Positions 52,301 to 60,899 of a stretch of 64,000 bases of DNA are shown in pieces. Positions within the stretch are counted from its first letter, which is position 1; every line of letters begins with the position of its first letter. This stretch comes from Chrysophaeum taylorii (Eukaryota; Sar; Pelagophyceae; Pelagomonadales; Pelagomonadaceae), in contig JAQMWT010000140.1 in assembly GCA_029834535.1 (NCBI GenBank), positions 1 to 64,000 of the forward strand, given 5' to 3'. The notes beneath the pieces were generated by a model that had not been told where the DNA came from, did not search any database, and saw nothing but the letters and a program-made list of their open reading frames with translations. A program made the translations under genes and the position numbers.

Positions 52301-52400
52301 TGTGAGGAAGCTATGACAGTTACCCCTGCACCTCGTATCCAGTATCCCTACGTGTCATTCGCTTATCACTATAGAGTAAGGCCCCATTCCATTCGTAACA
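52301..52400 (+). repeat. 3' LTR of the copia element (100 bp)
   Basis: Begins TGTGAGGAAGC, ends TTCGTAACA, followed by the GTTTC target duplicate. The upstream 60 bp are pyrimidine-rich and partly duplicated (52210-52257 and 52266-52308). Confidence 0.85.
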
Positions 52401-52484
52401 GTTTCAGTCGCGTTTCAGGTTGATCAGAACTTTCGGTTCTTCTTCCGTTGAGTTGTTTCATTGGCGTTGAACTACTTGACGGTT

Positions 52485-55454
52485 ATGATGATGAACTCTG
52501 AAGAGAAGCTCGCGAAGGTGGTCGTGGGAAAGCTCGTGGAGCGTGGGGGCTCGCTGCGGCTCGTGACGAAGCGGTGCTTCCAGCGATTCGACGTTGATGG
52601 GTCGGGATCGCTGGCCATCGAGGACGTCGCGCGATGCTTGGAGGACTTGCTGCCAGGCGTGGATAAATCGGATGTTCAAAGACTTGCCGAAAGGCTCGGC
52701 GGGGACGTGAGCCAGATTGCCGACACCTTGGAGACCCTCCACGCGACCGGAGGAGGAGGACTCCCGGCGGCGTCGCGGCCCGATTCGAGCTTCGAGCACA
52801 GGCTGGAGGTATTGTTGGCCAAAGTTTCGGCGCGCGTCGCGACGCTGGCGACCGAGGCCCACGCGCGACTGCCCGCGTCGAGGCGACTCCCCGCGCGCAA
52901 GAACCAGCTGATTCGGGAGCTCGGACTCCGCGAAATCAGGAACGCGTTTTCGCAGGACCGCCTGACGCCGGCGCAGATGGGTGCCGCGCTCGACCGATTC
53001 AGGCCACCCGGCCAACCGGCGCTCCTCGCGACGAGCGCCGACATCGCGCGGCTGTGGGAGATGTGCGACCACGGCGACCCCGAGGCCTTTGTTCGGCTCT
53101 TTCATGACGTGGACTTTGGGGGCCATCACTGCGACAAGCCCGGAGAGGTAAGACTGAGGTACAAGCAGTCTCGGACGCTCGCGGCGCCGCCGGCGGGATG
53201 GCGGCGGCGGGAGCTCGCGCGGGCCGTCGGGAGGTCGTTTAGATTGCCGAAAAAGGGCCTCGAAATAGAGCACGTCTTCGGGTACTCGAGCTTGAGCGGC
53301 CCAAACTTGATGGCGAGCGGCGAGAGAATCGTGTACGCGGCGGCCGGCGTCGCCGTCGTGCAGCAGCGGAGGGGCTGCCAGCAGCAGCAGCACTATTTTC
53401 GGGGCCACGACGACGACGTGGCGTGCATCGCCGTCGACGCGGAAGGCCTCCTCGGCGCCACGGGCCAGGTCCAGTCCGGGGATGCCGCCCCCTACGCGTG
53501 CGTCTGGTCGGTGACCGACGGCCTCGAACTGAGGCGTTTTTCTGGTGATTTCCAGCGCCTCGTGTGTTGTCTCTGCTTCTTTAGGGACGCCTCGCACCTG
53601 TGCGCTGTGAGCGGCGACGACCGCCACACGCTCTACGTCTACGACCTGCGAAACCTCGAATCTAACAAGCCCGTCATCGCGGCGCCCTGCAAGTCGGGCG
53701 TCAAGCCGCCCGCCGTCACCGTCTTGGCGGCCGCGCCCGAGCGTGTCTGCGCCCGCCTGGGTGTCCAGCACCTGATCGTCTCGGCGGGGATCGGCCACCT
53801 CGCTTTTTGGCGAATAGAGGACGAAATGCCCCGCTTCGTGCGCCGCCTCCCGACCTACGGCGCCCGCCGCGCCCCCGACGCCACGCGATGCGTCGGGTTT
53901 TTGGACGACGCCGTCGCGACGGGGGGCTCGGACGGCCGAGTCTACGTGTGGCGCGACGCGGCGATTTCCCTGACTTTCCAGGCGCACAAGGGCCCGTGCC
54001 GCGCGATTGTTTTCAACAACAACAACAACAACAACCAAAGAAGGATGTTGTTGTTCACGGGCGGCGCCGACGGCGTCATCAGGTGCTGGGCGCGCGACGG
54101 CGCCAACAAGAAGAAGTACGAGCTCGTCGCCGCCCACCGGCCCTCCAGCCCCCATGCCCCCACCAAACAAGACCAAGACCAAGACCAAGACCAAGACGAC
54201 GAGTGGCCGGCCGAGAAGACGCTCGAGCCGCCGCCGCCGCCGCGACCCCACGTGATGAAGAAACTTCAAGCCTACCAGCGCGCCGCCGTGCTGCAGAAGG
54301 TGGCAAAAAAGGAGCAGTGGTCCACGTTCGAGAGCTTGAGACGCACCGGCGACCGCGGGGTCGTCGACCTCGCGATCTATCCGGACGGAAGAGTTGTCGC
54401 GGGATTGGGGTTTGGGACGATCGCGCGCGTCGACGTCGAGAAGAAACGAGAAACTATTATCCAACGGTCCCACCACGCGACGACATCCGATATCGAGGCC
54501 CACCCCGTCGACCCAAACGTGTGCGCGACCGTCGGTCTCGACTGTCTGCTGTGCGTCTGGAACGTCGAGACCCGCGAATTGGTCGAAAGCGCGTCCCTTC
54601 CCGCGCCCGGGTCGAGCGTCGCCATCCGCGCGGGAATTCAGACACTCCCGGACCATTACGCCGTCGGCCTGGGCACCGGCGCCATCAACCTCCGAGCAGC
54701 CGATGACGTGAAGTGTTCAGTGCTCGAAAGATCTGTGTCGCGCCAACCAATTCAAAAAGTCCGCTACGACAAGACTGGCCGGTTGCTCGCGGTGGGCTCG
54801 CACGACACCACGATCTACCTTCTGGACGCCAGCACCCCCGACTATTCGCTTCTCCGGCGATTCAAGGGCCACTCGAGCACCGTGATGCATCTCGATTTTT
54901 CCGAAGATTCGAAGGTCCTTCAGAGTTCGTGCGCCGGCTACGAGATCTTGTACTGGGACCTCGAACGCGGACGGATGCTGACCCACGATAACGTCGACTC
55001 GGAGACCCGCTGGCACACCTGGACCCTGACCCTCGGCTTTCCGGTGATGGGCATCTTCAAGAAGGACTCGGACGGCACCGACGTCAACGTCGCGCACCGG
55101 TCGAACGACTTGATCGTGACCGGCGACGACTCGGGCTACGTCAATCTCTACAACGCACCCGTCGTCTGCCGCCACGCCGCGCACATCCAGTATTCGGGAC
55201 ACTCCTCGCATTGCGTCGGCGCTCGCTTCTTGAAGGACTCGAGACGTATCGTCACGACGGGCGGCCGCGACGCTTCCGTCTTCGTCTGGAGACTCGTCGA
55301 CCGTTCGTCCAGCAACGTGTCTCCCCCCGGCGAGATGGCCCTGGTCCCCCCCGCGCCGAGACCCGCCTGGATCGCAGGCTGCGATCTCACCTCGGACGAC
55401 CGCACAATTACATCACCCCAAAAGCACCGCAAAACACCAGAGGCGTGGACCTAG
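52485..55454 (+). CDS. EML: EML-like microtubule-associated WD40 protein with N-terminal EF-hand
   Basis: 989 residues from the first ATG (52485); the frame is open to 52461 but starts with TTG. Residues about 25-60 hold an EF-hand (FDVDGSGSLAIEDV). After a helical region, residues about 250-290 resemble the HELP motif (LEIEHVFGYSSLSG, then GERIVYAAAGVAVV), followed by two blocks of WD40 repeats to the end (HDDDVACIAVDAEGLLGATG, GHSSTVMHLDFSED, GGRDASVFVWRLV). That is the TAPE-domain layout of EML proteins. A (D-Q)n run comes from an AGACC repeat at 54171-54199. EMLs bind tubulin and act in spindles and cilia. The copia element sits 84 bp upstream, in the presumed promoter. Confidence 0.85.
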   Translation: MMMNSEEKLAKVVVGKLVERGGSLRLVTKRCFQRFDVDGSGSLAIEDVARCLEDLLPGVDKSDVQRLAERLGGDVSQIADTLETLHATGGGGLPAASRPDSSFEHRLEVLLAKVSARVATLATEAHARLPASRRLPARKNQLIRELGLREIRNAFSQDRLTPAQMGAALDRFRPPGQPALLATSADIARLWEMCDHGDPEAFVRLFHDVDFGGHHCDKPGEVRLRYKQSRTLAAPPAGWRRRELARAVGRSFRLPKKGLEIEHVFGYSSLSGPNLMASGERIVYAAAGVAVVQQRRGCQQQQHYFRGHDDDVACIAVDAEGLLGATGQVQSGDAAPYACVWSVTDGLELRRFSGDFQRLVCCLCFFRDASHLCAVSGDDRHTLYVYDLRNLESNKPVIAAPCKSGVKPPAVTVLAAAPERVCARLGVQHLIVSAGIGHLAFWRIEDEMPRFVRRLPTYGARRAPDATRCVGFLDDAVATGGSDGRVYVWRDAAISLTFQAHKGPCRAIVFNNNNNNNQRRMLLFTGGADGVIRCWARDGANKKKYELVAAHRPSSPHAPTKQDQDQDQDQDDEWPAEKTLEPPPPPRPHVMKKLQAYQRAAVLQKVAKKEQWSTFESLRRTGDRGVVDLAIYPDGRVVAGLGFGTIARVDVEKKRETIIQRSHHATTSDIEAHPVDPNVCATVGLDCLLCVWNVETRELVESASLPAPGSSVAIRAGIQTLPDHYAVGLGTGAINLRAADDVKCSVLERSVSRQPIQKVRYDKTGRLLAVGSHDTTIYLLDASTPDYSLLRRFKGHSSTVMHLDFSEDSKVLQSSCAGYEILYWDLERGRMLTHDNVDSETRWHTWTLTLGFPVMGIFKKDSDGTDVNVAHRSNDLIVTGDDSGYVNLYNAPVVCRHAAHIQYSGHSSHCVGARFLKDSRRIVTTGGRDASVFVWRLVDRSSSNVSPPGEMALVPPAPRPAWIAGCDLTSDDRTITSPQKHRKTPEAWT

Positions 55455-55571
55455 TAGCTCATTATTATCTTCTTGGGTTTTTGGTCGTCGAGCACGGCGT
55501 TCTGGGAGATGACGAGGAGCCTCTCAAGGTCGAGGGGGGCGGAATCTCAAGAACTTGGTTGTTTCTTCATT
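55455..55571. other. Short gap between convergent genes
   Basis: 117 bp between the EML stop and the stop of the acyltransferase gene. No feature seen. Confidence 0.4.
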
Positions 55572-56396
55572 TCACTTCGCATGCGATGGAAGGCGAGTAC
55601 GTCTTTTCGTAAAATCGAGGAGGATCACCACGCCAGCAAGGGCCGCGCAAACAAAGTTCTTCCGACGATTCGGCTCCGCGCCAAAGCGATCGCGCAACCA
55701 CGCGGAGGAGAGGGAGCACGTTGGATTTGGATTCGATTCCAACACGAAAATCGCGAAGAGTGCGGAGAAAAAGGGATCTTCAAACCCGTAGCTCCTCTCG
55801 ACGAAAATCCCGAGGAATGTTGTTCCCCAGAGAAGCGAGGCCTCGCCAGGGATATAGCCCGAGAGCCCCTCGACGTAATGGAAGGTAAGGATCGCGACTT
55901 CGTGCAAGACGGCCGAAAAGACGAAGACGGACGCGGCAGCGCGCGTCGCCCCGAACCGCTTCCGCACCGGATCGAAAATCTCGCGTCGGATCGGCTTTTG
56001 GAACAGCGGATTCCAGGCTCGCCACCAGTTCTGCACGCTTGTCAGATCGAGGCGGAAGCCGTGCCCGCCGGCGCTTACGCGGCCCGTCAGGAGCCAATTC
56101 TCCGCGTTGAACGCGGGGTACATTATGAGGTGAAGCGTGGCATACGACACGAGGACGTGAAACATCGTGTACTGAGCGAGGGTACGGAGGACATCGGAGG
56201 GCAGCCAGTGGATCGCGGCGAACCACGCAGCAGACACCAGGTACCGCCGGAAGATGATTGGTTCTCTCGCGAATTTTCCACTAAATATCCTAATCGACCA
56301 CGACCCCCGAAACCAACGGCCGACGACCATAAGCAGCAAGACGTACCAACATTGGACACACACCACGTAGCACGGGAGGCTCGTGCGGAGCCTCAT
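55572..56396 (-). CDS. MBOAT/wax-synthase-like acyltransferase
   Basis: 274 residues with about six hydrophobic segments. The diagnostic part is near residues 120-170: SVQNWWRAWNPLFQKPIRRE then VFVFSAVLHEVAILTFHY, in which the N-W-W-R-x-W-N block and the later His (SAVLHE) correspond to the active-site region of MBOAT and wax-synthase-like enzymes. These enzymes esterify acyl-CoA with fatty alcohols, sterols or lysolipids in the ER. The protein is shorter than most MBOATs (about 350-500 residues), so an upstream exon may be missing. Convergent with EML. Confidence 0.68.
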   Translation of the reverse strand: MRLRTSLPCYVVCVQCWYVLLLMVVGRWFRGSWSIRIFSGKFAREPIIFRRYLVSAAWFAAIHWLPSDVLRTLAQYTMFHVLVSYATLHLIMYPAFNAENWLLTGRVSAGGHGFRLDLTSVQNWWRAWNPLFQKPIRREIFDPVRKRFGATRAAASVFVFSAVLHEVAILTFHYVEGLSGYIPGEASLLWGTTFLGIFVERSYGFEDPFFSALFAIFVLESNPNPTCSLSSAWLRDRFGAEPNRRKNFVCAALAGVVILLDFTKRRTRLPSHAK

Positions 56397-56727
56397 CTTC
56401 CACTATGCAACAAGGAGACCAAGCACCGGTATCCCTGCTTGCTTTTTTTTTCGAGGTAATTCAAAATGTTCTTCTCTCTCTCGATTTGTAGTAGTACATA
56501 ATAAGTCTCGTCCTAATGTACAACAACAACCGTCCGTGGGGGAGTGCATACATTTACCGTCGTCAATAATGTATGTTCACACCGGAATGTAATATAATTT
56601 TCATAATAATAATAATAATTAATAACTGCACGCACTCTATCATCCGAGATCGTAGTACCCCCATTGAAGTCGCACACCTAGAACACATCGTCATATCCTC
56701 GGCGGCGGCGGGATTCATTCGCAAAAA
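56397..56727. other. Intergenic, nothing recognised
   Basis: About 330 bp, AT-rich with an (ATA)n-like run near 56600-56625. No gene seen. Confidence 0.5.
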
Positions 56728-58023
56728 TCAGTGGACTTCCTTGTGGCGGCGAGAGGTCGAAATATTGGCCCAGCGGGCGAGCATGCGCCAGACAGCTCTC
56801 GGACTGCCTCCTCGGTGCTTGGCGTTTGGCGCGGCAACTCTCGTTGCCGCGGCTGCTGCTAAAACGCCGAAGATAGAGAGGAGGAGCGTCGGCGGCGAAA
56901 CCCCCCAGAGGATGGTCCACGTGGCCGCGAGGAAGAGAGGCACGAGCCCAAGGACAGAGAGGGGCACGTTGATGTTTTTTCCGAGCGCGGCGCCGAACAG
57001 GATAGACGCGGGAAAGGCCCAAAGTACCAAGAAGAGTCTCGACCAGGCAACCGTCCAGCGCGCGTGCGTGGCTTCGGTGGCCACCATGACGTCCGGGGCA
57101 TGGCGGCCAGCGTGGGCGATACCGTCGTCCAGCGGAAGCGGCCCGAGGACCGAGAGCTCGCCGGGGTCCTGGACTCGGTAGCTTATCCTGATGTCGCCCG
57201 CCGCGCAGCTCGGGACGAGGTCCCCGAATTGCCAATCGAGGAGAGAGCCCTCGAGATACTGCACGAAGAGGCGCGTCAGCCTCTCTGCGGTGGATTGCTG
57301 GTAAGCCTTGAAGAAGTAGCCGTTTCCAGCGTAGACGAAGCCCGAACCCCGCCTCTCGACGAGAGCGCCGAGGGGTTCGAATCTGATGCTTCGCGGCCAT
57401 CGGACGTACCTGGGATCCACGCCCCCGAGGGTCCAGGAGACGTCGCGCCACTTTGCCCGCAAGTTCGCAAGGACGCGGCCGAGCAAGATTCCGTCGACGC
57501 GGACAGTTCCGAGAATTTTCTTCGACGGAAAGGGATCGTATTGTGGATTGTGGTGCGACCCCGGCTGGTCGAAGAAGAGCGATGGCACGCGGTACGGGAG
57601 CCAGGACTTGAGGTAGGAAATGCGCGTGACGCAGTTGCAGTCGTAAGGTTTTTGGCCGTCCTTCTCGCATCTGTCGCACGACGTAGTTCTCATCTCCTGC
57701 CACTGGCAGTACTCGGTCCGTCGCTCCAAGGTTGCCGCAGCGACTCGAACCCCGAACGGCTCGTCAAATACCATCGCCTCCGCTTGGCCCTGGACGTGCA
57801 CGATGTCGCCGTCTTTGGCTTCATAAACCGGGACAACAATCTTTCGTGTCAAAAGATTTTCGAGCTCGAGGATGCGGGACCGGTGCGATATTTCCATCGC
57901 GACGACCACGATGGGTACTGCGACGAGCACGATCGCGATGAGGACGGCGGCGCAGACGCCGCCATCGTTGGGGGCGGCGGACCTGTACGCCCGCCCAAGA
58001 CGAACTGTCGTCGGGAACATCAT
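56728..58023 (-). CDS. TMEM43: TMEM43 (LUMA) family membrane protein
   Basis: 431 residues from the ATG at 58023; an upstream in-frame ATG at 58134 would run through a poly-Asp tract and overlap the divergent gene, so it is less likely. Residues about 22-45 are the first membrane segment (VCAAVLIAIVLVAVPIVVVA). The luminal domain contains AKDGDIVHVQGQAEAM then FGVRVAAATLERRTEYCQWQ, the DUF1625 signature of TMEM43, and a Cys-rich insertion (CDRCEKDGQKPYDCNC). Three further membrane segments close the protein (residues about 325-420). TMEM43 sits in the ER and inner nuclear membrane in animals. Confidence 0.82.
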   Translation of the reverse strand: MMFPTTVRLGRAYRSAAPNDGGVCAAVLIAIVLVAVPIVVVAMEISHRSRILELENLLTRKIVVPVYEAKDGDIVHVQGQAEAMVFDEPFGVRVAAATLERRTEYCQWQEMRTTSCDRCEKDGQKPYDCNCVTRISYLKSWLPYRVPSLFFDQPGSHHNPQYDPFPSKKILGTVRVDGILLGRVLANLRAKWRDVSWTLGGVDPRYVRWPRSIRFEPLGALVERRGSGFVYAGNGYFFKAYQQSTAERLTRLFVQYLEGSLLDWQFGDLVPSCAAGDIRISYRVQDPGELSVLGPLPLDDGIAHAGRHAPDVMVATEATHARWTVAWSRLFLVLWAFPASILFGAALGKNINVPLSVLGLVPLFLAATWTILWGVSPPTLLLSIFGVLAAAAATRVAAPNAKHRGGSPRAVWRMLARWANISTSRRHKEVH

Positions 58024-58100
58024 CTCGATAGGGTAAGGATGATAGGAGGAAGATACCGTATCATCATCATCATCATCATCATCATCAGAAAGTCCTAACG
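58024..58100. promoter_or_regulatory. 77-bp divergent intergenic region with (ATC)n
   Basis: Lies between the start codons of TMEM43 (minus) and the YD-motif protein (plus) and carries (ATC)n at about 58058-58085. Any promoters of both genes must lie here or within the genes. No TATA box is evident. Confidence 0.4.
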
Positions 58101-59270
58101 ATGACGAGTGTTGATCTGCCGCGCGAGGCGACATGGGGGTCGACGATCCAGAAGTACGATGCCGACCGGCGCACGGCGTGCTGGGGTTCGGGAGCCATGC
58201 CCCCGAAGGATCGTCGCGTGAGCCACTTCGAGAAGCGCACGAGTCTCAATCCATTGCTTGGTTTTCACTTTGACCGAACGAACGAGGAGCGCGCGCGAGA
58301 CGCCGAGGCGGCCTCCGTGGCGGCTCGAGTCGCGGCGGCACGGACAAAACAGAGTGCCTTCGACATCGTCACCCACCGGCACCGCCGGCAACTGGCCCCC
58401 CCCAAAGCAGCAGCAGCAGCAGCAGCAGGAGGAGCAGCTCTGGCGTCGGCGAGATGGCGCACCACGGCGTCGCGGAACATCATATCTCACGCTGCCGAGC
58501 CCACCAAGCCGTCGGGTCACGCCGCGAGGCTCGGCGAGGGCATCGCGCCGCACTCGTGGCACCGGCGGGACTACGACATCGTCTCGAACAAGTACGGCGA
58601 CGAGCGCCGGCGCCGCGAGGACGCGATCAAGGCGCGCCACGACGCCGAGCGCAAGTTTTGGAAGACCCACGACTACGACCCCCTCGTTGGACGGTACTAC
58701 GACCCGGCTAAGGAGGCCGAATTTTCGCGGCAGCGCGACGCGTTCTCCGCGATCGCGGGATCGTCGGCCCTCGCCCGCCTCCCCCCGGCGGTCCAGTATT
58801 CCGAGGGCAAGGCCTACGATATCCTGAGCCACGCGGTCAAGGACCAAGCCAAGGTCGCGATCGCCGCGGGCGTCGGGAACCGCGCTGTTGCTGGGAAGAA
58901 AAACCCAACCGTCGAGCGCGCGGTCAAGGCCGAGGTCGAGGCTAGGGACGCGCGCGACCAAAATCGCGCGCTCGCGCGCCTTGCCAAGACAGTCCACCTC
59001 CGCGAGAGGGAGGCGGGCCGCCACCACGGCTATGACGTCCTCACCGGCATCTCCCACCACGCGCGTCCCGTCCCGCCCCTCGCCGTGCCGCGACCCAAGT
59101 CCAACCTCGACCAGCTCAAGCACAGCGCGGGCTTGTTGTTGCCCGGTGACCACCACCACCACCACAACAACAACAACAACAACAAGGAGACGGGCGAACC
59201 GGCGACTTCTTCGTCTCGGAAGCGTTTTGTCCCGGCGCTCAACCTCGAGCAGGTTCCTTCCTTCCTCTGA
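58101..59270 (+). CDS. YD-motif repeat protein of unknown function
   Basis: 389 residues. A short motif of the form (Y/F)-D-(I/V/P)-(V/L)-(S/T/V) recurs at irregular spacing: SAFDIVTHR, DYDIVSNKYGD, DYDPLVGRYYD, AYDILSHAVKD and GYDVLTGIS, each in a basic, His-rich context. Low-complexity Ala, His and Asn runs come from trinucleotide repeats. The pattern is like flagellar and microtubule inner proteins that track along protofilaments with short repeated motifs, but this is only an analogy. The first ATG is used; the reading frame is uninterrupted to a TGA. Confidence 0.7.
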   Translation: MTSVDLPREATWGSTIQKYDADRRTACWGSGAMPPKDRRVSHFEKRTSLNPLLGFHFDRTNEERARDAEAASVAARVAAARTKQSAFDIVTHRHRRQLAPPKAAAAAAAGGAALASARWRTTASRNIISHAAEPTKPSGHAARLGEGIAPHSWHRRDYDIVSNKYGDERRRREDAIKARHDAERKFWKTHDYDPLVGRYYDPAKEAEFSRQRDAFSAIAGSSALARLPPAVQYSEGKAYDILSHAVKDQAKVAIAAGVGNRAVAGKKNPTVERAVKAEVEARDARDQNRALARLAKTVHLREREAGRHHGYDVLTGISHHARPVPPLAVPRPKSNLDQLKHSAGLLLPGDHHHHHNNNNNNKETGEPATSSSRKRFVPALNLEQVPSFL

Positions 59271-59619
59271 CGACTACTAATAGAGGCCCACTGCACGCGC
59301 GGGCGCGGAGTCACGGCGCGCTTTTTTTTCAGACGAGGGGTGTAGAATGGAGAAATATTGAGGGCGAGTCGGTGATAGTCTGCCGCCGCTATTTTGAGCA
59401 GTACCCGATCGTCGTGAGGATGTGAAGAGATGAGACTCTACGCGAAGGAACCCCGCGGGGGCGGGCGTTTAGCCAAAAGAGCAGGAGAGCACCGCACGAC
59501 GTTGTTTATAGGTATCGATCTCGAGAGGAGGCCACCTAGGAGCTCTCGAGGTAGAAATGCATGGTCCTTCCTGTCGCGCACACACGCCGCGCCTCTTTCT
59601 TCCTTCCCTTCCTAAAAAA
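59271..59619. other. Intergenic, nothing recognised
   Basis: About 350 bp between convergent genes. A short plus frame (59430-59615) has no support. Confidence 0.5.
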
Positions 59620-60327
59620 CTATTTCTTCCTAACGCGAAGCAACCGGCGCGTCATAATCGCGCCCGCGAAGGAGATCGCGAACCAGGTCGCGGCGTAGGC
59701 TAGGTGGGTCGCGGGGTCCACGGGAAACTGCTGGAAGTGCGCGAGGGTCCGGGGTCGCGGAAAGTGGTCGTTTGACGGCGAAATTTGAACCAATAAAATT
59801 TCCTCGCAACTCAAAACTCGGGCCAAGAAGTCGCGCTCTAACCACAGAATGTGATCGCGCGTGTTTTGCGGCGAGAATCGGCGCTTTGGTTCGCCGGGGT
59901 CCACGAGCGCGACGAGAGAGACGCGGCCTTTCGGGGGGGTCGTCTCGACGCGATTGGGGGCCCAGCCGCGATTCACCAAAACTTCCCTCCCGTCCTCGAG
60001 TCGACACGCCGTCACGTGGTCGTAACCCATCGGACTCGTCGCGAGGCCCTGGACGCCGCTCCCGGGTGCCGACCGGGGCCCCACGCGAACTTCTCGATCC
60101 GTCTTGAATTCACCGACAACAGTCACGCGCCGGAACGGAGCCGCCGTTGCCGCCGTCAAAGGCACCGGCGCCGCCAAAAGCGACTCGCGTCGCTCTTCGA
60201 TCAGCCTTTTCTTCCACTCGTAGCGCCGCGCCTGCCACACGCCCAGCCCGAACGTCCCGCACACCAATGACCCGAACATGCCGGCGCCTAAGGCCTCGCG
60301 GCGGCTCAAAGCGGCTTTCAGCAGCAT
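59620..60327 (-). CDS. SURF1: SURF1-like cytochrome c oxidase assembly factor
   Basis: 235 residues from the ATG at 60327; the frame extends upstream only through a GTG. The first membrane segment (GMFGSLVCGTFGLGVWQA) runs into RRYEWKKRLIEERRESL, the classical SURF1 G-x-W-Q-x-x-R-x-x-W-K start. The middle includes FRRVTVVGEF and VLVNRGWAP, the N-R-G-W signature. The C-terminus HLAYAATWFAISFAGAIMTR is the second membrane segment with the H-x-x-Y-A-x-T-W-F motif. SURF1 lies in the mitochondrial inner membrane and helps insert haem a into Cox1. The alpha-proteobacterial-like compact form has no extra domains. Confidence 0.88.
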   Translation of the reverse strand: MLLKAALSRREALGAGMFGSLVCGTFGLGVWQARRYEWKKRLIEERRESLLAAPVPLTAATAAPFRRVTVVGEFKTDREVRVGPRSAPGSGVQGLATSPMGYDHVTACRLEDGREVLVNRGWAPNRVETTPPKGRVSLVALVDPGEPKRRFSPQNTRDHILWLERDFLARVLSCEEILLVQISPSNDHFPRPRTLAHFQQFPVDPATHLAYAATWFAISFAGAIMTRRLLRVRKK

Positions 60328-60526
60328 CGCGAGGGTTTTATTAAGGTGGTGAGCCCCTCTCTCGCACACACTTCGTCGGATGTTGTTCCTGGTTCCTTCT
60401 TCTCCCAGGCGCGACACGAGGGGCGCCGGGATTAATGTAGAACAGAAAAACAAACGGCAGTGTTGGCCGACGACGACCACCACACAAATGTATAATTGTT
60501 GTTACGTGGCACAAAAGGGCCAGCCC

Positions 60527-60862
60527 CTAGTCCCGCGAAGCCTCGACGCGTCGGCGCCAGTTGTCCGGGTCGGGGTCGAAAATGAACTGGGACTCGTCCA
60601 AGAAAATCAAGTCGAACAACAAAAAGAAAAAGACCATGATCGTCGCCTGCGACGGTCGGTCGGTCGGTTTCGGTTTTTTTTCGTTGGTGAAAAAGGATCG
60701 CGAACTCTTCGCTGCTGCTTACGGTCGTCCACTGGATCCAGAGAATCTTCGAGGCAAAGGCGAAGAAGGCGAAGAGGATGATGAAGAACGTCAAGAAGAC
60801 GTGGCGGAAGCTGCGATTGTTGTCTTGATTCCTTACGCAGGAGGAAAAGAAGCTCACCCCAT
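60527..60862 (-). CDS. Spliced 70-residue two-TM protein of unknown function
   Basis: Exons 60862-60858, 60810-60723 and 60646-60527; introns of 47 nt (GTGAGC ... GCAG) and 76 nt (GTAAGC ... GCAG). The joined frame has 70 codons plus stop with exact codon phase across both junctions. Exon 2 gives FLTFFIILFAFFAFASKIL, exon 3 gives MVFFFLLFDLIFLDE and the polar tail FIFDPDPDNWRRRVEASRD. Two membrane segments with a charged C-terminus suggest a small ER or organelle membrane protein. Its start lies 37 bp beyond the stop of the upstream glycosyltransferase gene on the same strand. No family was recognised. The unspliced frames on both strands are short and less plausible. Confidence 0.55.
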
Positions 60863-60899
60863 CGCGGGTTTTTTAGTAAAACACTACTACTACAAACCT

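Larger units (their letters stand above)
47329..52400 (+). mobile_element. Ty1/copia LTR retrotransposon, full length but decayed
   Basis: 5' LTR 47329-47424 and 3' LTR 52301-52400 start with TGTGAGGAAGCTATGACA and end in CACA/AACA. The five bases before the 5' LTR and after the 3' LTR are both GTTTC, a 5-bp target site duplication. Directly after the 5' LTR, TGGTAGCAGG (47425) fits a primer-binding site for an initiator Met tRNA. RT and RNase H in the last third show the copia type. Internal stops, repeats and the lack of a recognisable integrase show decay. It ends 84 bp before the EML start codon. Confidence 0.85.

Noticed and set aside
58024-58134. Longer N-terminus of TMEM43 from the ATG at 58134
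   Set aside because: It would encode a poly-Asp tract from an (ATC)n repeat and overlap the divergent gene.
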